From NCBI RefSeq assembly GCF_033115175.1, contig NC_084827.1, positions 147,553,701 through 147,617,700 on the forward strand: a stretch of 64,000 nucleotides of DNA. Direction: 5' to 3'. This document shows, in pieces, positions 21,943 through 32,947 of the stretch. Every line of letters starts with the position of its first letter. Position 1 is the stretch's first letter. This stretch comes from Lepus europaeus (Eukaryota > Chordata > Mammalia > Lagomorpha > Leporidae). Made by a program: the position numbers and the translations under genes. Below the pieces are notes generated by a model that ran no database searches, was not told the origin of the DNA, and worked only from the letters and a program-made list of their open reading frames with translations.

Positions 21943-22569
21943 GCACAGGAGAAGCCTTCATTTCTTCCAGGCCAGTGTGAGGGCTTACAGCCTCAGGAGA
22001 ATCAATTAAACGGTGATGCATATATGGCACAGATACACCTTGAAAGGGTTATGCCAAGAGTAGGAGGGAAGAAGGATGAAGGTCTTCTCCTTGGGACCTG
22101 CCTTCCTCTTTCCATGCTCTCTGTTATGCTACTACTATCCCAGGCATGAGAGAGAACATGACTAAAGCCTTTTCTGTGTGTGACCAGGGGTGTGTGTGTT
22201 CATGATGGTTATAACTTCACCTAAAGCAAAAGAGGCTATAATGAATGAATCCTAAGAATAGCATTTTATTGTTGGTTACTCAACTTCTCAGCCCAAAGCC
22301 ATTGAAAGTGTCTTTCATGGACATCTGGAAATCATTTAAAACCCTCCTTGGACATCTGGAGGCTCACCAAGTACAGTTGACTATAATGCAATTTGGGAGT
22401 CACAAATTCATAAAAGCAACGGTGAGTGTTAACAACATTCCTTCTAGCTTCCTAATAAGGAAAGGGCTATATTCAGATTAAAATGGGAAGTTCTGATCTG
22501 GTATCCACATTTTTCAATTTAACACTACATAGTTGGATTTAAAAAAGTATCTAAGTGCTTACTGAAATT
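21943..22569. other. intergenic, nothing recognised
   Basis: A frame of 78 codons at 22245-22481 was checked and has no features of a gene. Confidence 0.5.
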
Positions 22570-23010
22570 ATTCTTATCTTTTTTCTTTTACAAAAACACA
22601 GCTTTGTTAAGATAGCCACATATCACACAACTCACATATTTAAGATGTGGAATCCACCGTGGGCTTTTAATGTACTCAACAGAGTTGTAAGTTATCACAA
22701 AATAAATTTTAGAACATTTTAGTATCCCAAAAGGAATCCTTGCCTTCCAAGCTGTCATCTTCCAATTCCTTCATCCCCTTATCTGCCCCAATTCTAGGCA
22801 ACCAGTCTACTTTCTCTCTGCATCAATTTTCTTACTCTGAGAATTGTGTATCAATGGAATCATGCAGAATGTGATCCTTTGAGATGCGTTTCTTTCACAC
22901 TGCACAACACTTTGAAGGTTTATCTGTGTCATACATGTATTAATATTTCATTTAACATTCTAGCAGTCAATGGGCCTCCATTCTCTACATCTTCACCAAC
23001 ACTTGTTATT
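22570..23010 (-). mobile_element. old mammalian L1 3' UTR, antisense
   Basis: 'acagctttgttaagatagcc', 'gaattgtgtatcaatggaat', 'ctttcacactgcacaacact' and 'aacattctagcagtcaatgg' match the antisense order of an old L1 3' UTR, like the copy at 38395-38838. Confidence 0.65.
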
Positions 23011-23469
23011 AATCTGCCTTTCTGACTGACTTTTGGAGTTTTCCTTGTGATTTTTGACACTCACCTGACACCTCCAAAACTTATGAACTCAGACTGTTTA
23101 CACTTTTAGGAAAGTTTTGCTGTTCCCTTGGAGAAGCCATCACAATGGCAGGTGGCCCAGGTGAATGTGTGTGCTGAACGGCTGAAGAAAAGAAATGCAG
23201 AGAGGGCAGACAGCGCAAGAGAAAGAAACATAAATGGAAGGCTATGCCACAATTTGCTCTTCTCAGAGATAATCCTGAAATGCTTTGTTCAAAATGCTGA
23301 AGACCTGAAGATGCCACAGAGGCACGCTAGAAACTGCCTGACGAGGACGTCTCTGCACCTGAATGTCCTGGCATGCCAACACTGGACAAAGGTTCCCACT
23401 TCCAGGCTTCCACACCTCCACCTACTAGAACCTCACTGACCCAGGCCTCCAGATGCTGCATTCTGAAGT
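23011..23469. other. flank of the retroviral fossil
   Basis: A 103-codon frame at 23128-23439 has no recognised domain. This stretch may include the degraded left end of the 5' LTR, whose exact start I cannot place. Confidence 0.4.
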
Positions 23470-23815
23470 CCATCACTGTGATTTTACCAAATTTGCAATC
23501 TTTGATGCTTCCCCCAGATTGCTTCTTCCCACTGACTGAGTGCAGCAGGGTACTGGATTCTCCTTTGACGGCAGTTTGTGGATGAGGATTCCTCCAGCAG
23601 ACTTACAGACCCTCCCTGATACTACTTGGCAGCTGGGGCCACTTCCACCCAGCCTTCTTCCCTTCTCCATTTAGCTCAGGTTAGATTTGCACAGTAGTCA
23701 GATGGTTCACCTAGCCTCCCCCAACTCCTTCATAATTTTGTCTCAAGACATATCCCCTAAAAACATTCTTACATGTTCAGTCTCATTTTGGTATTTATTT
23801 TTCCGAGAAAACAGG
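23470..23815 (+). repeat. 5' LTR-like block of the ERV
   Basis: It aligns by eye with 29885-30195. Shared strings include 'cttccaccca' plus a following CTTC-rich stretch (23642 and 30033), 'tggggcc' before it, and 'cattttgg' after it (23786 and 30175). Spacing is preserved with small gaps. Confidence 0.55.
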
Positions 23816-25014
23816 CTGTAAGCTGTCCCAACTGGCTTTCCTACCAACCAGCAGGTGAAAAAGACACAGTCCTGGCTGTAGATGAGCACAAATACTCCAT
23901 GGCACAATGTGGAGGCTCAGTTGCTAAATATTTCACCAGCAGTAGCCTGGGAAAATGTCCAGACAGAAGAAGTGCTAAATAAGATGTGATGACCCAAGCT
24001 ACTGAAAAAATGGAAGGGGTGGGGGATTAATGCATATGAGTTTGTGGGATTGACTGGTTACTCCTAAGTGATATTAATGCCCTACAGAAGGATATTGGCA
24101 GACTGGAGAGTATTCGTGAACCATTTATTACAAAGCATGAGAACCTTAGAACGGCTGTGGTATCTCTCAAATAGACCCACCTAACTCTAATCCCAGTCCT
24201 AACCCTATTCCCTGCAGTAGGAAAGATACAGCTTGGGGGTAGATTGAGTATCTGTTAGAATTACAAAGCTCCAGAGATGTCTGAATGCTCAGCCAAACCA
24301 TTTCTATTATGCAAAGCTTAGAGACCTGGTGGACAAATACAGAATATAGAAACATGAGACTGGGATAGCTGGATGCTGCCTGGGGATGTTGATTTTTCAG
24401 CCTCTCCAAGCCATCTGGACCTGAAGAGATAACCTACTTTCCATGTTAGGGCTGGAAGTTCTACAGTGCTGCATGATGTAGAAATCTCAAGCCCATAACA
24501 GGTGCAACCTTCAGGACATGTTCCCACCTCCCATCCTGCCTGCCAAATCGTTAACTAGGGCTAACCCCCAGTATACCATGACTGAGGAGATGCTAGACCT
24601 GGTAGGTTTAAAAAGAAACTCTATGTCCAAATAATTGCAGTAATTAGCTAACATGTACTGGCAGGAGCTGAGAGAGTACTCCTGGGATTGGTTTTTGAGG
24701 GTGATTGAATAAGGAGGCTAGAATGTAAGTCCGGATATTCAAGACATGGTATTTAACATCATAGCCAAGTTGTTAGGTGTTGGGACAAACTCACTGCTGG
24801 CTGATTGTTAGAAGGCTCGACAGATAACAGCCAACACTCATGAAAAGGAAATGCCTGAGTTGTTCTGGAATATGGTAGAGGGGGCAACAAGGGAACTGAA
24901 GAAGTAAATATGTTGAAATGGATGTCCGAGGTAAGATCAGAAAGCCCGATAGAGGATAGAGGATGTTCCATTCACCAATAGTCTAACAGATAAGCTAGTG
25001 AGAGGGGAATTAGC
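23816..25014 (+). pseudogene. ERV leader/gag-region remnant
   Basis: This lies between the 5' LTR-like block and the pol remnants, so by position it should derive from leader and gag. No reading frame longer than about 80 codons remains, and I could not recognise a specific gag motif. The assignment is positional only. Confidence 0.35.
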
Positions 25015-25025
25015 ATCTCAGTGGT

Positions 25026-25189
25026 ATACTTACCTGGCAGGGGAGATACCATGATCACGAAGGTGGTTTTCCCAGGGCGAGGCTTATCCATTGCACTCCG
25101 GATGTGCTGACCCCTGCAATTTCCCCAAATGTGGGAAACTTGACTGCATAATTTGTGGTAGTGGGGGACTGCGTTTGCACTCTCCCCTG
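25026..25189 (+). pseudogene. U1 snRNA retropseudogene, full length
   Basis: All 164 nt of U1 are present. The 5' end ATACTTACCTGG carries the element that pairs with 5' splice sites, the Sm site AATTTGTGG is at 25150-25158, and the 3' end is CCCCTG. Compared with U1 from memory I count five changes, four of them CpG decay (for example A at 25118). It is followed by T and about 12 A, and bracketed by an exact 11-bp duplication ATCTCAGTGGT (25015-25025 and 25202-25212). The A tail and target copies show L1-mediated reverse transcription of an RNA. The upstream sequence is retroviral fossil, so the snRNA promoter elements should be missing and the copy is expected to be silent. Confidence 0.96.
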
Positions 25190-25212
25190 TAAAAAAAAAA
25201 AATCTCAGTGGT
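25190..25212 (+). repeat. A tail and right target copy of the U1 insert
   Basis: T followed by an A run to 25202, the last A being shared with the target copy ATCTCAGTGGT. The left copy ends directly at the first base of U1. Confidence 0.95.
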
Positions 25213-25390
25213 TTCCACCTTTGTGGGTCAGGGACTATGATGGAGAGGCGGCTAGAGAGCTGGGTTTGTTAACATCCATGAGCATGCTGGAGCTCTGGGA
25301 AACCAGGAGACTGACTGCAAGAAAAAGCAAAGGTAACAGCTGCACGTCAGAAGGCTGAGGACAACTGCCCCATTAAAATCTCACCATCTC
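25213..25390 (+). pseudogene. ERV internal remnant, gag/pro position
   Basis: Continuation of the ERV internal sequence after the U1 insert, with one 67-codon frame. No motif recognised. Confidence 0.3.
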
Positions 25391-25697
25391 AGGGCCTACA
25401 TTGTGGTATAGTGAGTAAAGCCACCACCAGCAATGCTGGTATACTACATGGCACTGGTTCTAGTTCTACCTGCTCCACTTCAGATCCAGCTCCCTGCTAA
25501 TGTGCCTGGGAAAGCAGTGGAAGATGGTCCAAGTCCTTTGGCTCCTGCACCCATGTGGCTCCTGCCTCCAGCCTGACCCAACCCTGATCATTGTGGCCAT
25601 TTGTGAACTGAACCAGTGGATGGACGATCTCACTCTCTCTCTGCCTCTCCTTCTCTGTAACTCTTTCAAATAAATAAAAGAAAATCTTAAAAAAAGA
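25391..25697 (+). mobile_element. CSINE, sense
   Basis: Head 'gggcctacattgtggtatag', body shortened before the CT tract, tail 'caaataaataaaagaaaatc'. It sits within the ERV. Confidence 0.88.
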
Positions 25698-26190
25698 GAG
25701 ATGTGGCTCATGCTTAGGAGTGAGGACTCTTCAGCACCATGGTAAGAATGTACTGTGACAAGTCCCTCAATCCTTCCCCAAGGGAAATATGACCACTTAC
25801 TCAGATGTGAGAGAATAAAAGCCAGGATCAGTGGACACAAAACTGACATCACTACTTTCAGACCCAAAGTATCACCACAGAACCCTCTGTTAGCATGAGA
25901 GTCTATGGGAGCCAGTTAATAAATGGAATCCTGAAAGACCCACCAAGAGGTAGCCATTTTCCCAGTCCCACATACACAATTAGGACTGATATGTTTGGAA
26001 ACTATAGTAATCCCTTTATAGGTTTCCTGCTTTGTGGAATAAGAGCTGTCATAAAAGGGAAGGCCAAATGAAAACCTTTGATATTCTCCAGATGCCCTCT
26101 TTCCCCATCTAAGATAATAAATTAAAATAATCATACCTTAGAGTGAGAGGAGATCAATGTCATCATTAAAGTTCTCAAAAAGGGATTGTT
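25698..26190 (+). pseudogene. ERV internal remnant
   Basis: Between two CSINEs, at the position expected for gag-pro or early pol. Frames are short and broken; no active-site motif was recognised. Confidence 0.3.
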
Positions 26191-26426
26191 GGGGCCAGCA
26201 CCATGGCATAGTGGGTAAAGCTGCCACCTGCAGTGCCAGCATCCCATATGGGCACCAGTTCAAATCCTGCCTGCTCCACTTCTGATCCAGCTCTTTGTTA
26301 TGGCCTGAGAAAGCAGTAGAAGATGGCCCAAGTCTTTGGGCCCCTGCACCTGTGTGTGAGAGACCTGGTTGGATCAGCCCAGCTTCAGCTGTTGCGGCCA
26401 CCTGGGGAGTGAACAAGAGATGGAAG

Positions 26427-26475
<49 letters not shown>

Positions 26476-26521
26476 TCTCTGTAACTCTGCCTTTAAAATA
26501 AACAAATAAATCTTAAAAAAA
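26191..26521 (+). mobile_element. CSINE, sense, first of a tandem pair
   Basis: Head 'ggccagcaccatggcatagt', body with a small deletion after 'gagagacctgg', CT tract of about 45 bases, tail 'aataaacaaataaatctt'. Confidence 0.92.
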
Positions 26522-26523
26522 AG

Positions 26524-26830
26524 AAGGAGCTGGTATTGTGGTATAGTAGGTAAAGCTGCTGCCTGCGATACTGGCATCCCATATGGGTGCCAGTCTGAGT
26601 CCCGGCTGCTCCATTTCTGTTCCAGCTCCTTGCTTATGGCCTGGGTGCTTGGGCCCATGTGGCCCATGTACAAGACCCAGATGAAGCTCTTAGCTCCTGG
26701 CTTCAGCCTGACCCAGTCCCAGCCACTGCAGCCATCTTGAGAGTGAACCATTGGATGGAAGATCTTTTTTTCTCTCTGTCTCTTTCTCTCTGTGGCTCTT
26801 TCAAATGGATAGATAAATCTTGAAAAATAA
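26524..26830 (+). mobile_element. CSINE, sense, second of a tandem pair
   Basis: Begins at 'aggagctggtattgtggtat' directly after the A tail of the preceding copy and lacks part of the body ('ctgggtgcttgggcccatgt'). Tail 'caaatggatagataaatctt'. Confidence 0.9.
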
Positions 26831-27199
26831 AAGATCTAGAGGATGCAGGGGTGATGGTTCCTACAGTATCTTCACTTAGTTTACTGGTCTAGTTACTTTA
26901 GAAACTGGATGGATTTTGCTATTTAATCAGGTAGCAGCCCCATGTGCAGCTACTGTAGCAGATGTAGTTTCATTCCTAGAGCAGGTCAGTAAGGACTCAG
27001 GCTAACAGTAGGCAGGAATTTATTTAGTGAATATGTTCATTTCAATTCCAGTTAGGAAAGAGGATCAGAAAGTTTGCATTCACATGGGATGGACAAGAAC
27101 ATTCATTTACTGTTTTGCCTCAAGTCTGTTTCTACCACAGTCTGTTATATGAAGGTATAGTTTGAAGATGTCTAGACTGCTTGGACATCCCACAGAACA
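26831..27199 (+). pseudogene. ERV internal remnant, early pol position
   Basis: By position the upstream part of reverse transcriptase. I could not recognise motifs in it. Confidence 0.3.
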
Positions 27200-28286
27200 C
27201 CACACTGATCTGTTACACTGACAATATCATAAGGATTGGACAGGTTGAGTGAGAGGTGACTTGTAGGCTGGGTCTTGGGAAACCATATATACTCTAGTGA
27301 GCAACAAGACACCAACTTCATTAAAAATGTTTAGGGATCCAGAGGTCATGGGCAAGCTAAGATATTCCTTCCACCAAAGAAAAAGACAAATCGCTGCATC
27401 TTGTATCCCTTATAAAAGACACACAAAAGAAACAGTTTCTGGTTGGCTTCTGTAGTTCTGGATTCTGGAGGCAAACTGCCCCATGTGTAGACTTATTCCT
27501 GCCACTGGTGCTCCAGGTGATAAAGAGTATAGTTCAAAGCAGGAAAGGTCATAGCAGAAGATCCATGCTGTGGCGCAACCAGCACTGCCATTCAGGTTTT
27601 ATGATCCAGCAGATCCTATTGTGACAAAGGTGCCAGTGGTAGAAAAAGATACAGTGTTTATGGTAAATTCCAACAGGGAATCATACCTAGTCTTGGGGAT
27701 TCTGGATTAAGGCCATCCCACTTGCAGCAGGGAATAACACATCCTTTGGGAAACTAGCACTTGGTTTGTTACTAGACCATGACAGATGCAAAACTCTTGG
27801 TCAAAGGACTCCAAGTGATTATACATCTGAAACTGCTCATTTTGAACTGGGTTGAGTTGGATCCACTAAACCATAAAGTTATATGGACCTAAAATCAGAC
27901 TATCATAAAATGTAAAAGCTAAATCTTGGCGTAAGCCCCAAAAGAACAAAAGAGTATGAGTAAGCCACACGAGCAGGTGGTGCATAACCCCATGCTACCT
28001 ATCACAGCTGCATCAGGGTGCCTCCACCATTTTGGACCTATGGCCAAATGGATATTCCAGTATAATCCCCTGATGAGGAAGGAAAATCCAGAGGTGTTTT
28101 TCTTTAAAGCTGACTCAGCTTTGCACTTGGGTACAAGTTAAAAGTTGATGGTGGTTGTATTATATCCACATTCATGTGTGGTCCTGGACTGTGGGGAGGA
28201 AACATCTTACCGATGGGCAGAGCTGTGTGTCATGCATACAGTCATCCATTGGAGAGGGAGAAGAGGTAGCCTGAAAAGAGAATATG
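27200..28286 (+). pseudogene. ERV pol remnant: RT end, connection, RNase H
   Basis: At 27209-27226 the sequence reads C-Y-T-D-N-I, at the place of the RT YxDD active-site motif with the second Asp lost. The following 1 kb keeps scattered short matches to the RT connection and RNase H of class I ERVs in several frames (for example a W-R-Q-T cluster near 27465). Stops and frameshifts are frequent. This is described as a broken fossil only. Confidence 0.65.
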
Positions 28287-28544
28287 GGGGCCGGCGCCGT
28301 GGCTCACTTGGTTAATCCTCTACCTGAGGTGCCAGCATCCCATATGGACGCCAGTTCTAGTCCCGGTTGCTCCTCATCCAATCCAGCTCTCTGCTGTGGC
28401 CTGGGAAGGCAGTGGAGGATGGCCCAGGTGCTTGGGCCACTGCACCTGTATGGGAGACCAGGAGGAAGCACCTGGTTCCTGGCTTCAGATTGGAGCAGTT
28501 CTGGCCGTTTTGGCTATTTGGGGAGTGAACCAAAGGAGGGAAGA

Positions 28545-28583
<39 letters not shown>

Positions 28584-28628
28584 GTAACTCTACCTGTCAA
28601 ATAAATAAATAAAATACCTTAAAAAAAA
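28287..28628 (+). mobile_element. CSINE, young 'GGCTCACTTGG' type, sense
   Basis: Head 'ggggccggcgccgtggctca' with CpGs, CT tract of about 30 bases, then 'tctacctgtcaaataaata', the sense form of the GACAGG subfamily. It splits the RNase H region. Confidence 0.94.
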
Positions 28629-28639
28629 GAGAGAGAGAA

Positions 28640-29230
28640 AATTGATCCTGGGAGGTGTCCAATGGCTGTCAATTTGGTCAAAGATCTGGAAGGAAAAGGA
28701 TGGGAATATTAGAGAAAAAGAGGTCTAGGATAATCTTTTGGATGGACATTTAGAAGTAAGCACAAAGTGCAAAGATTTTGTATGTCATATTAATGCTCAC
28801 CAGAAACTGCTGAGTGTAGAAGAAGCACTAACCAACCAAATGAATACAATTATTTGGTCAGTTGATATTGGCCAGGCTTCATCACTGGTTGCTCTAGAAC
28901 TAGTGCCATTGACGGTGAATGTAGTAGAAGGGATGGAGATGGCATATTGGCCCAGTAGTCTGAGCTTTCACTTAGCAAGCTAGATCTAGTTACTGCTATT
29001 ATGACTCTGATTAAGGCAAAGTAGGGCTACTTCTACACAATGGGGACAGCAAGGAATACAGGTCATCCATTCGGGTGTTTCCTGGTATTCTTGCCCCTTT
29101 GTAATTGTAAACAAACATGGATATCAATCAAGACTGTGAAAAGTATGAATTACCAAGGGCTCGGACCTCAGGAATTATGGTTTTGGTCAAACTATCAGGT
29201 AAGCCTCCAAGACCTGCTGAAGTGGTAGCT
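28640..29230 (+). pseudogene. ERV pol remnant: RNase H end and integrase start
   Basis: An 81-codon open stretch at 28738-28983 contains H-I-N-A-H-Q at its start, the typical RNase H/integrase border wording of class I ERVs. Downstream frames to about 29230 are broken. No env-like sequence follows before the LTR block. Confidence 0.6.
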
Positions 29231-29523
29231 AAGGACTGAGGGTGAGGGATTTAGAATGGACAGTGGAGGAGGAAGAGGAGGATGAGAACAATCGCTGCAA
29301 GAGAGACTGCTGTTCACTTCATTAGCCTCCCTCTTCTGAGTTTTCCTTTAGGTAGAAAGATCCACCAGAATTGTGAAAAGGCAGCTGCTTGAATCTATAA
29401 GTGGATCCACATGGCACAAGGGGTGGACTAAGACATTCATGAGAATGAGCCTCACAGATCTGCTACTTTAAGGAGTATAAGGGACCAAAGGCACAAGCTG
29501 TTGCACTGTGACATTCATTTCTC
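29231..29523 (+). other. ERV 3' internal or unassigned
   Basis: Between the last pol-like sequence and the MaLR-like LTR. No motif recognised; env, if once present, is deleted or unrecognisable. Confidence 0.35.
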
Positions 29524-29878
29524 TGTTTTAGTCCCTTCTGGATGAACCAACAGAATGCAACAGATTGGATGGTTTATAAACACTGAATATTTATTTCTTG
29601 TAGTTCCAGAGGCTCAGAGGTTCAAGATTAAAGCACTGGCTGACATAGTATCTGCAGTGGTCTCATTTCCTGATTCATAGATGACCATTTTCCCCCCTGT
29701 GTTCTCATATGGTGGAAGGGGCAAAAGAAGTTTCAGGGCCCCATTTATTAGGGCACTAATCCCATTTATAAAGCCTTTGCCCTTAAGATCTAATAGTCTC
29801 CCAAAAGCCCTGCCTCCAAATACCTTGGGAATTAGATTTTGAAATACAAATTTGGGGGCCCATTTAGTCTATGGCACA
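29524..29878 (-). mobile_element. MaLR-like LTR, antisense
   Basis: On the minus strand it starts TGTGCCATAGACTAAATG and ends 'gggactaaaaca', giving TG..CA ends over 355 bp. AATAAA lies in 'caagaaataaatattc' near the sense 3' side. This is the MaLR LTR layout. No target duplication is obvious. It lies just before or within the 3' LTR of the ERV. Confidence 0.6.
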
Positions 29879-29884
29879 CTATTC

Positions 29885-30195
29885 ATGCTGAAGTTTTGCT
29901 TCCCATGGGCTGCTCCTAGTCAATGAGTGAGTAGGGTAGGAATTTTAAAGTAAGCCTGTTCCAGATGGTTCATTCAGCTCAAGGACCCCAACAGAGTTGC
30001 CAAACCTTCCATTCTGCACTGGGGCCTAGAATGCTTCCACCCAAACTTCCTCCCCTCCATCCTTTACTTGGAGGTCCAATTTACAACATGACCTGATGGT
30101 TCTACCTTTCTCCACCTGCCTTCCAATCTTCTTTCACAGACTTTTCCCCAACAAAATTCTTTCAAGTTTAATCCCATTTTGGCCTCAGTTGTTAA
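29885..30195 (+). repeat. 3' LTR-like block of the ERV
   Basis: Aligns with 23470-23815 as described there, including 'gactgagtgcagcagggta' against 'aatgagtgagtagggta' near its left side. Substantial divergence indicates great age. Confidence 0.55.
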
Positions 30196-31115
30196 TTGCT
30201 ATGAAGTCGAGAAATCCTGGCCTAGAGAGAGAATAACAGTAAGAGTTGGTTTTAAATATTGACTTAGCTACTCTGTGATTCCCTGGAGACAGAGCTCTCT
30301 GGGACTGGCCCAGAAGGGAGATGCTTTACCATGGAAAACGAGACATCTGAGAGGTATTTATAATAAGGCTACCAGTACCCTGTTAGTCACAACTACTTGT
30401 TCTGAGAATCAGTCAGTATAATCACTATTCTCTCCTTTCTTCCTTCACTCTCTTCCCTATCCCCTTACTCCTCCTCCCTCTAACTCTCCTGTTTCTTCTT
30501 CTGTCTCTCTCTTGGACCCAATGATATTTTGTCTCTTGCCTTAATATCGTAGTTAGTAATTGACAATGGTTACTCTATAGTTCCATTGTGAAAATATAAT
30601 TCTTCTCATGCAAGCAGTTTACAATGACTTTTAGTTTTAGATTTCTCATGGTTCGTTTCAAATAAAAGATGAATGTTCTTGGAAAGTTTGAACTTAATCA
30701 GAAGAGTTATTTTAGAATTATGACTTTAGAGTAATTTCTGGGTTTTTAGACCTGGAAATATTTTCTTACCATCTGTCCACTCATTGCTCAGAGATTTGCA
30801 TTAATAAATTTATCACATAATAATAATTTTTTCCTTCTCTTCAGTTCTTACACATTTAGTTTCATTTCTGCTAGCAAGGCCCCCTAAATTAAAAGCTGGA
30901 TTCCATTCAACTTTGGGTTCTAACTGGGTCAGGTTTGCTAAGAATCAAGCCCAGTTTTATCAGCTTTTTTTTTTTTTTCATAAAATTGATTTGGGTTTCA
31001 AGAGTGTAATGAAACCAGAATGTGGGGGAAGTCAGAATCTAGTCTGCTCTCAGTTTATCTGCTCTTTGAAAACCACGGTCTGGTTTCAACTCCACTAAAA
31101 CTGGATAGCTAAATT
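30196..31115. other. intergenic, nothing recognised
   Basis: 30420-30530 is a CT-rich stretch. 30780-30830 is AT-rich. No gene or named repeat identified. Confidence 0.45.
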
Positions 31116-31137
31116 AAAAAAAAAAAAAAAAAAAAAG
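31116..31137. repeat. poly(A) run
   Basis: About 22 A preceded by TAAATT. It could be the tail of an unrecognised + strand retroposon, but I could not match the upstream 250 bases to a family or find target copies. Confidence 0.7.
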
Positions 31138-32897
31138 TAAAGACTGGCAAATCCGAGGAATCCATGGAATACAAAGCACCCTTTTAAGGGTGACAAGCTC
31201 AGGAGGAAAGGAAGTACAGCATTTTCCATGTGAGTTTTGCCAATAGATTAAAGTGACAGATATTCTAAATAAACATATCAGGGTGCTGGTCCCTTCAGAG
31301 AGGTCATGGGCATCCAAGCAGACCTTATTTATGCTTCTTATCTCTGTCTTCATCCCTTTCTTTCATCTGTGTTCCCAAATATCTCAGCTCCCCCACCTCT
31401 CTTGCCTCACCCACAGGCTCAGTTTCACTTCTGTCCTAATGCAAGTTACGAGTTCTGAATGTCTTGGTCCTTCAATAAATGAGTCTTAGCCTTAGACACT
31501 GTCCAGTGAGTTTCAGATCGCTGGACACTCACACAGCTCCTGGCCTTGGGAATGGCCACTGGACCCCCTCCAGACTCAGAGAGGGCCTGGCTTTCCACAA
31601 AAAAAAAAAAAAAAAAAAAAAAAAGCCCAGCATTTTTATCTGAGGCCAGAAGCACTGACCTGAACTCTATCTTCCCATCCCAGGGCCCCAGGCTCATTAG
31701 TTTGTGGGAAGACCTTTTGAAGGGGAAGGATCTGGCTTCTACCTGCCTGGATTCCTACTTCTTGCATGCTTCTAACCTGCCTATATGTGATTTTTCCTTG
31801 GGTCCCAAGGCTGTTACTTGCACCACACCTTGTGAAGTTTTGATATAACTCCCAGTCTGAGCTCCTGGCAGCCCGGTGCTCAGCTGTGGTGCTATACAAG
31901 TGGCAGTAACACGAGGATGTCCATCCTCCCCACCTTCACATTCGGTGTGGCTGTGGGGCAGGATTGCATGTCCTGCTGAAATCCAAGATGTGATTTCTTA
32001 CTCCTTATCCTACTGATGTTGCCTTTACTGAAAATGTTCTTGGTATTCAAAAGCCTATTGCCCAACCTTTGCAACATTTTCAAAGGCAAAACTTGTTTGT
32101 TGTTTGAGTATGAATTTGACTTCCCCTCCAACAATTATCTAATTAACTGAGGAAGGTTGATCATTTTGTGTCAAAACGAGACATGATTCCAAAGTAATAA
32201 GATACCGAAGATACTGCATTTTTCCTTCTCCATAAATGTGTAGTTCAGAAGTGGCATCCTAAGGGTTCTCCAAACAATGACAGCATCACTGGAAAAATAC
32301 AGTCCTCCAAAATGCTGTGTTTGAAGGACTGTGCTCACTTGGATTTGCAGCTGTATGCTCACATTCCTATGAAGATGAAGAAGTTGAGCCTTTCATCACT
32401 GAGGGATGTTGGAGTTCTGCTGAGCTGTGGGCAGCCGGCCTTCTTTACATTTCCACGGAGTCTCCTTGGCTGTTGCATTGTGTCATTGGAAGGGCTCCAT
32501 GTGCTAAGGAAAGATGAGTCTCTTGTCAGAAAGAGACTGGCATGGTTGGAAGCCTCGGACTACACCCCTATATTTTAAAAAAATATACAAGAATCAGAAA
32601 ATTATTCTAAAATTGCTTAATATTGGGTCTCCCAATTTTCAATCCACGGTACGCCTAAGGTCATGTCCAGTTGATATTACTGAATGTGGGAATTTCTAGG
32701 AATCCTCTGGTATCCGATTGTGACAATTTTTATCTCTAACACCTCAGGGACCCCAATCTAAATGAAGGTAATCTGTTTGACCTGCTGAGTGCATCTTGTT
32801 TGATTTCTGTAAATTTAGACACCAATGACATACACTCAAAACATAAAGTCTTCAGCTAATATGAAGCCACACTTAACTGTCTGCCTGTGAGGTTCAG

Positions 32898-32899
<2 letters not shown>
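31138..32899. other. intergenic with one more poly(A) run
   Basis: A run of about 25 A at 31600-31624 follows 'gggcctggctttccac' and may be a retroposon tail of unknown source. A segment at 32300-32580 has open frames of 66-88 codons on + but no domain. Otherwise unique-looking. Confidence 0.45.

Positions 32900-32945
<46 letters not shown>
32900..32945. repeat. 46-base poly(T) run
   Basis: Uninterrupted T from 32900 to 32945. On the minus strand it is a poly(A), which normally marks a recent retroposition, yet no SINE or L1 body recognisable to me adjoins it on the right before the old CSINE at 32970. Confidence 0.85.

Positions 32946-32947
<2 letters not shown>

Larger units (their letters stand above)
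23470..30195 (+). mobile_element. degraded class I-like endogenous retrovirus
   Basis: Two diverged LTR-like blocks (about 23470-23815 and 29885-30195) flank an internal region with pol remnants in the order reverse transcriptase, RNase H, integrase start between about 27200 and 29230. Similarity to mammalian gammaretrovirus-like (ERV1, MER4-type) pol is recognised from memory of the family. All frames are broken by stops and frameshifts, and no env could be recognised. Later insertions inside are a U1 retropseudogene, CSINEs at 25391, 26191, 26526 and 28287, and a MaLR-like LTR at 29524. Exact ends and target duplication could not be set. Confidence 0.65.

Noticed and set aside
23128-23439. 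103-codon protein gene near the ERV
   Set aside because: No domain, start context or splice signals; it adjoins the 5' LTR-like block and is probably retroviral or flank noise.
25026-25189. Functional U1 snRNA gene
   Set aside because: The A tail, exact target duplication and surrounding retroviral fossil show retroposition; changed bases are mainly CpG decay and no snRNA promoter is expected.
27200-29230. Intact retroviral pol gene
   Set aside because: Frames change repeatedly, stops are common, the RT motif is mutated and a SINE splits the region.
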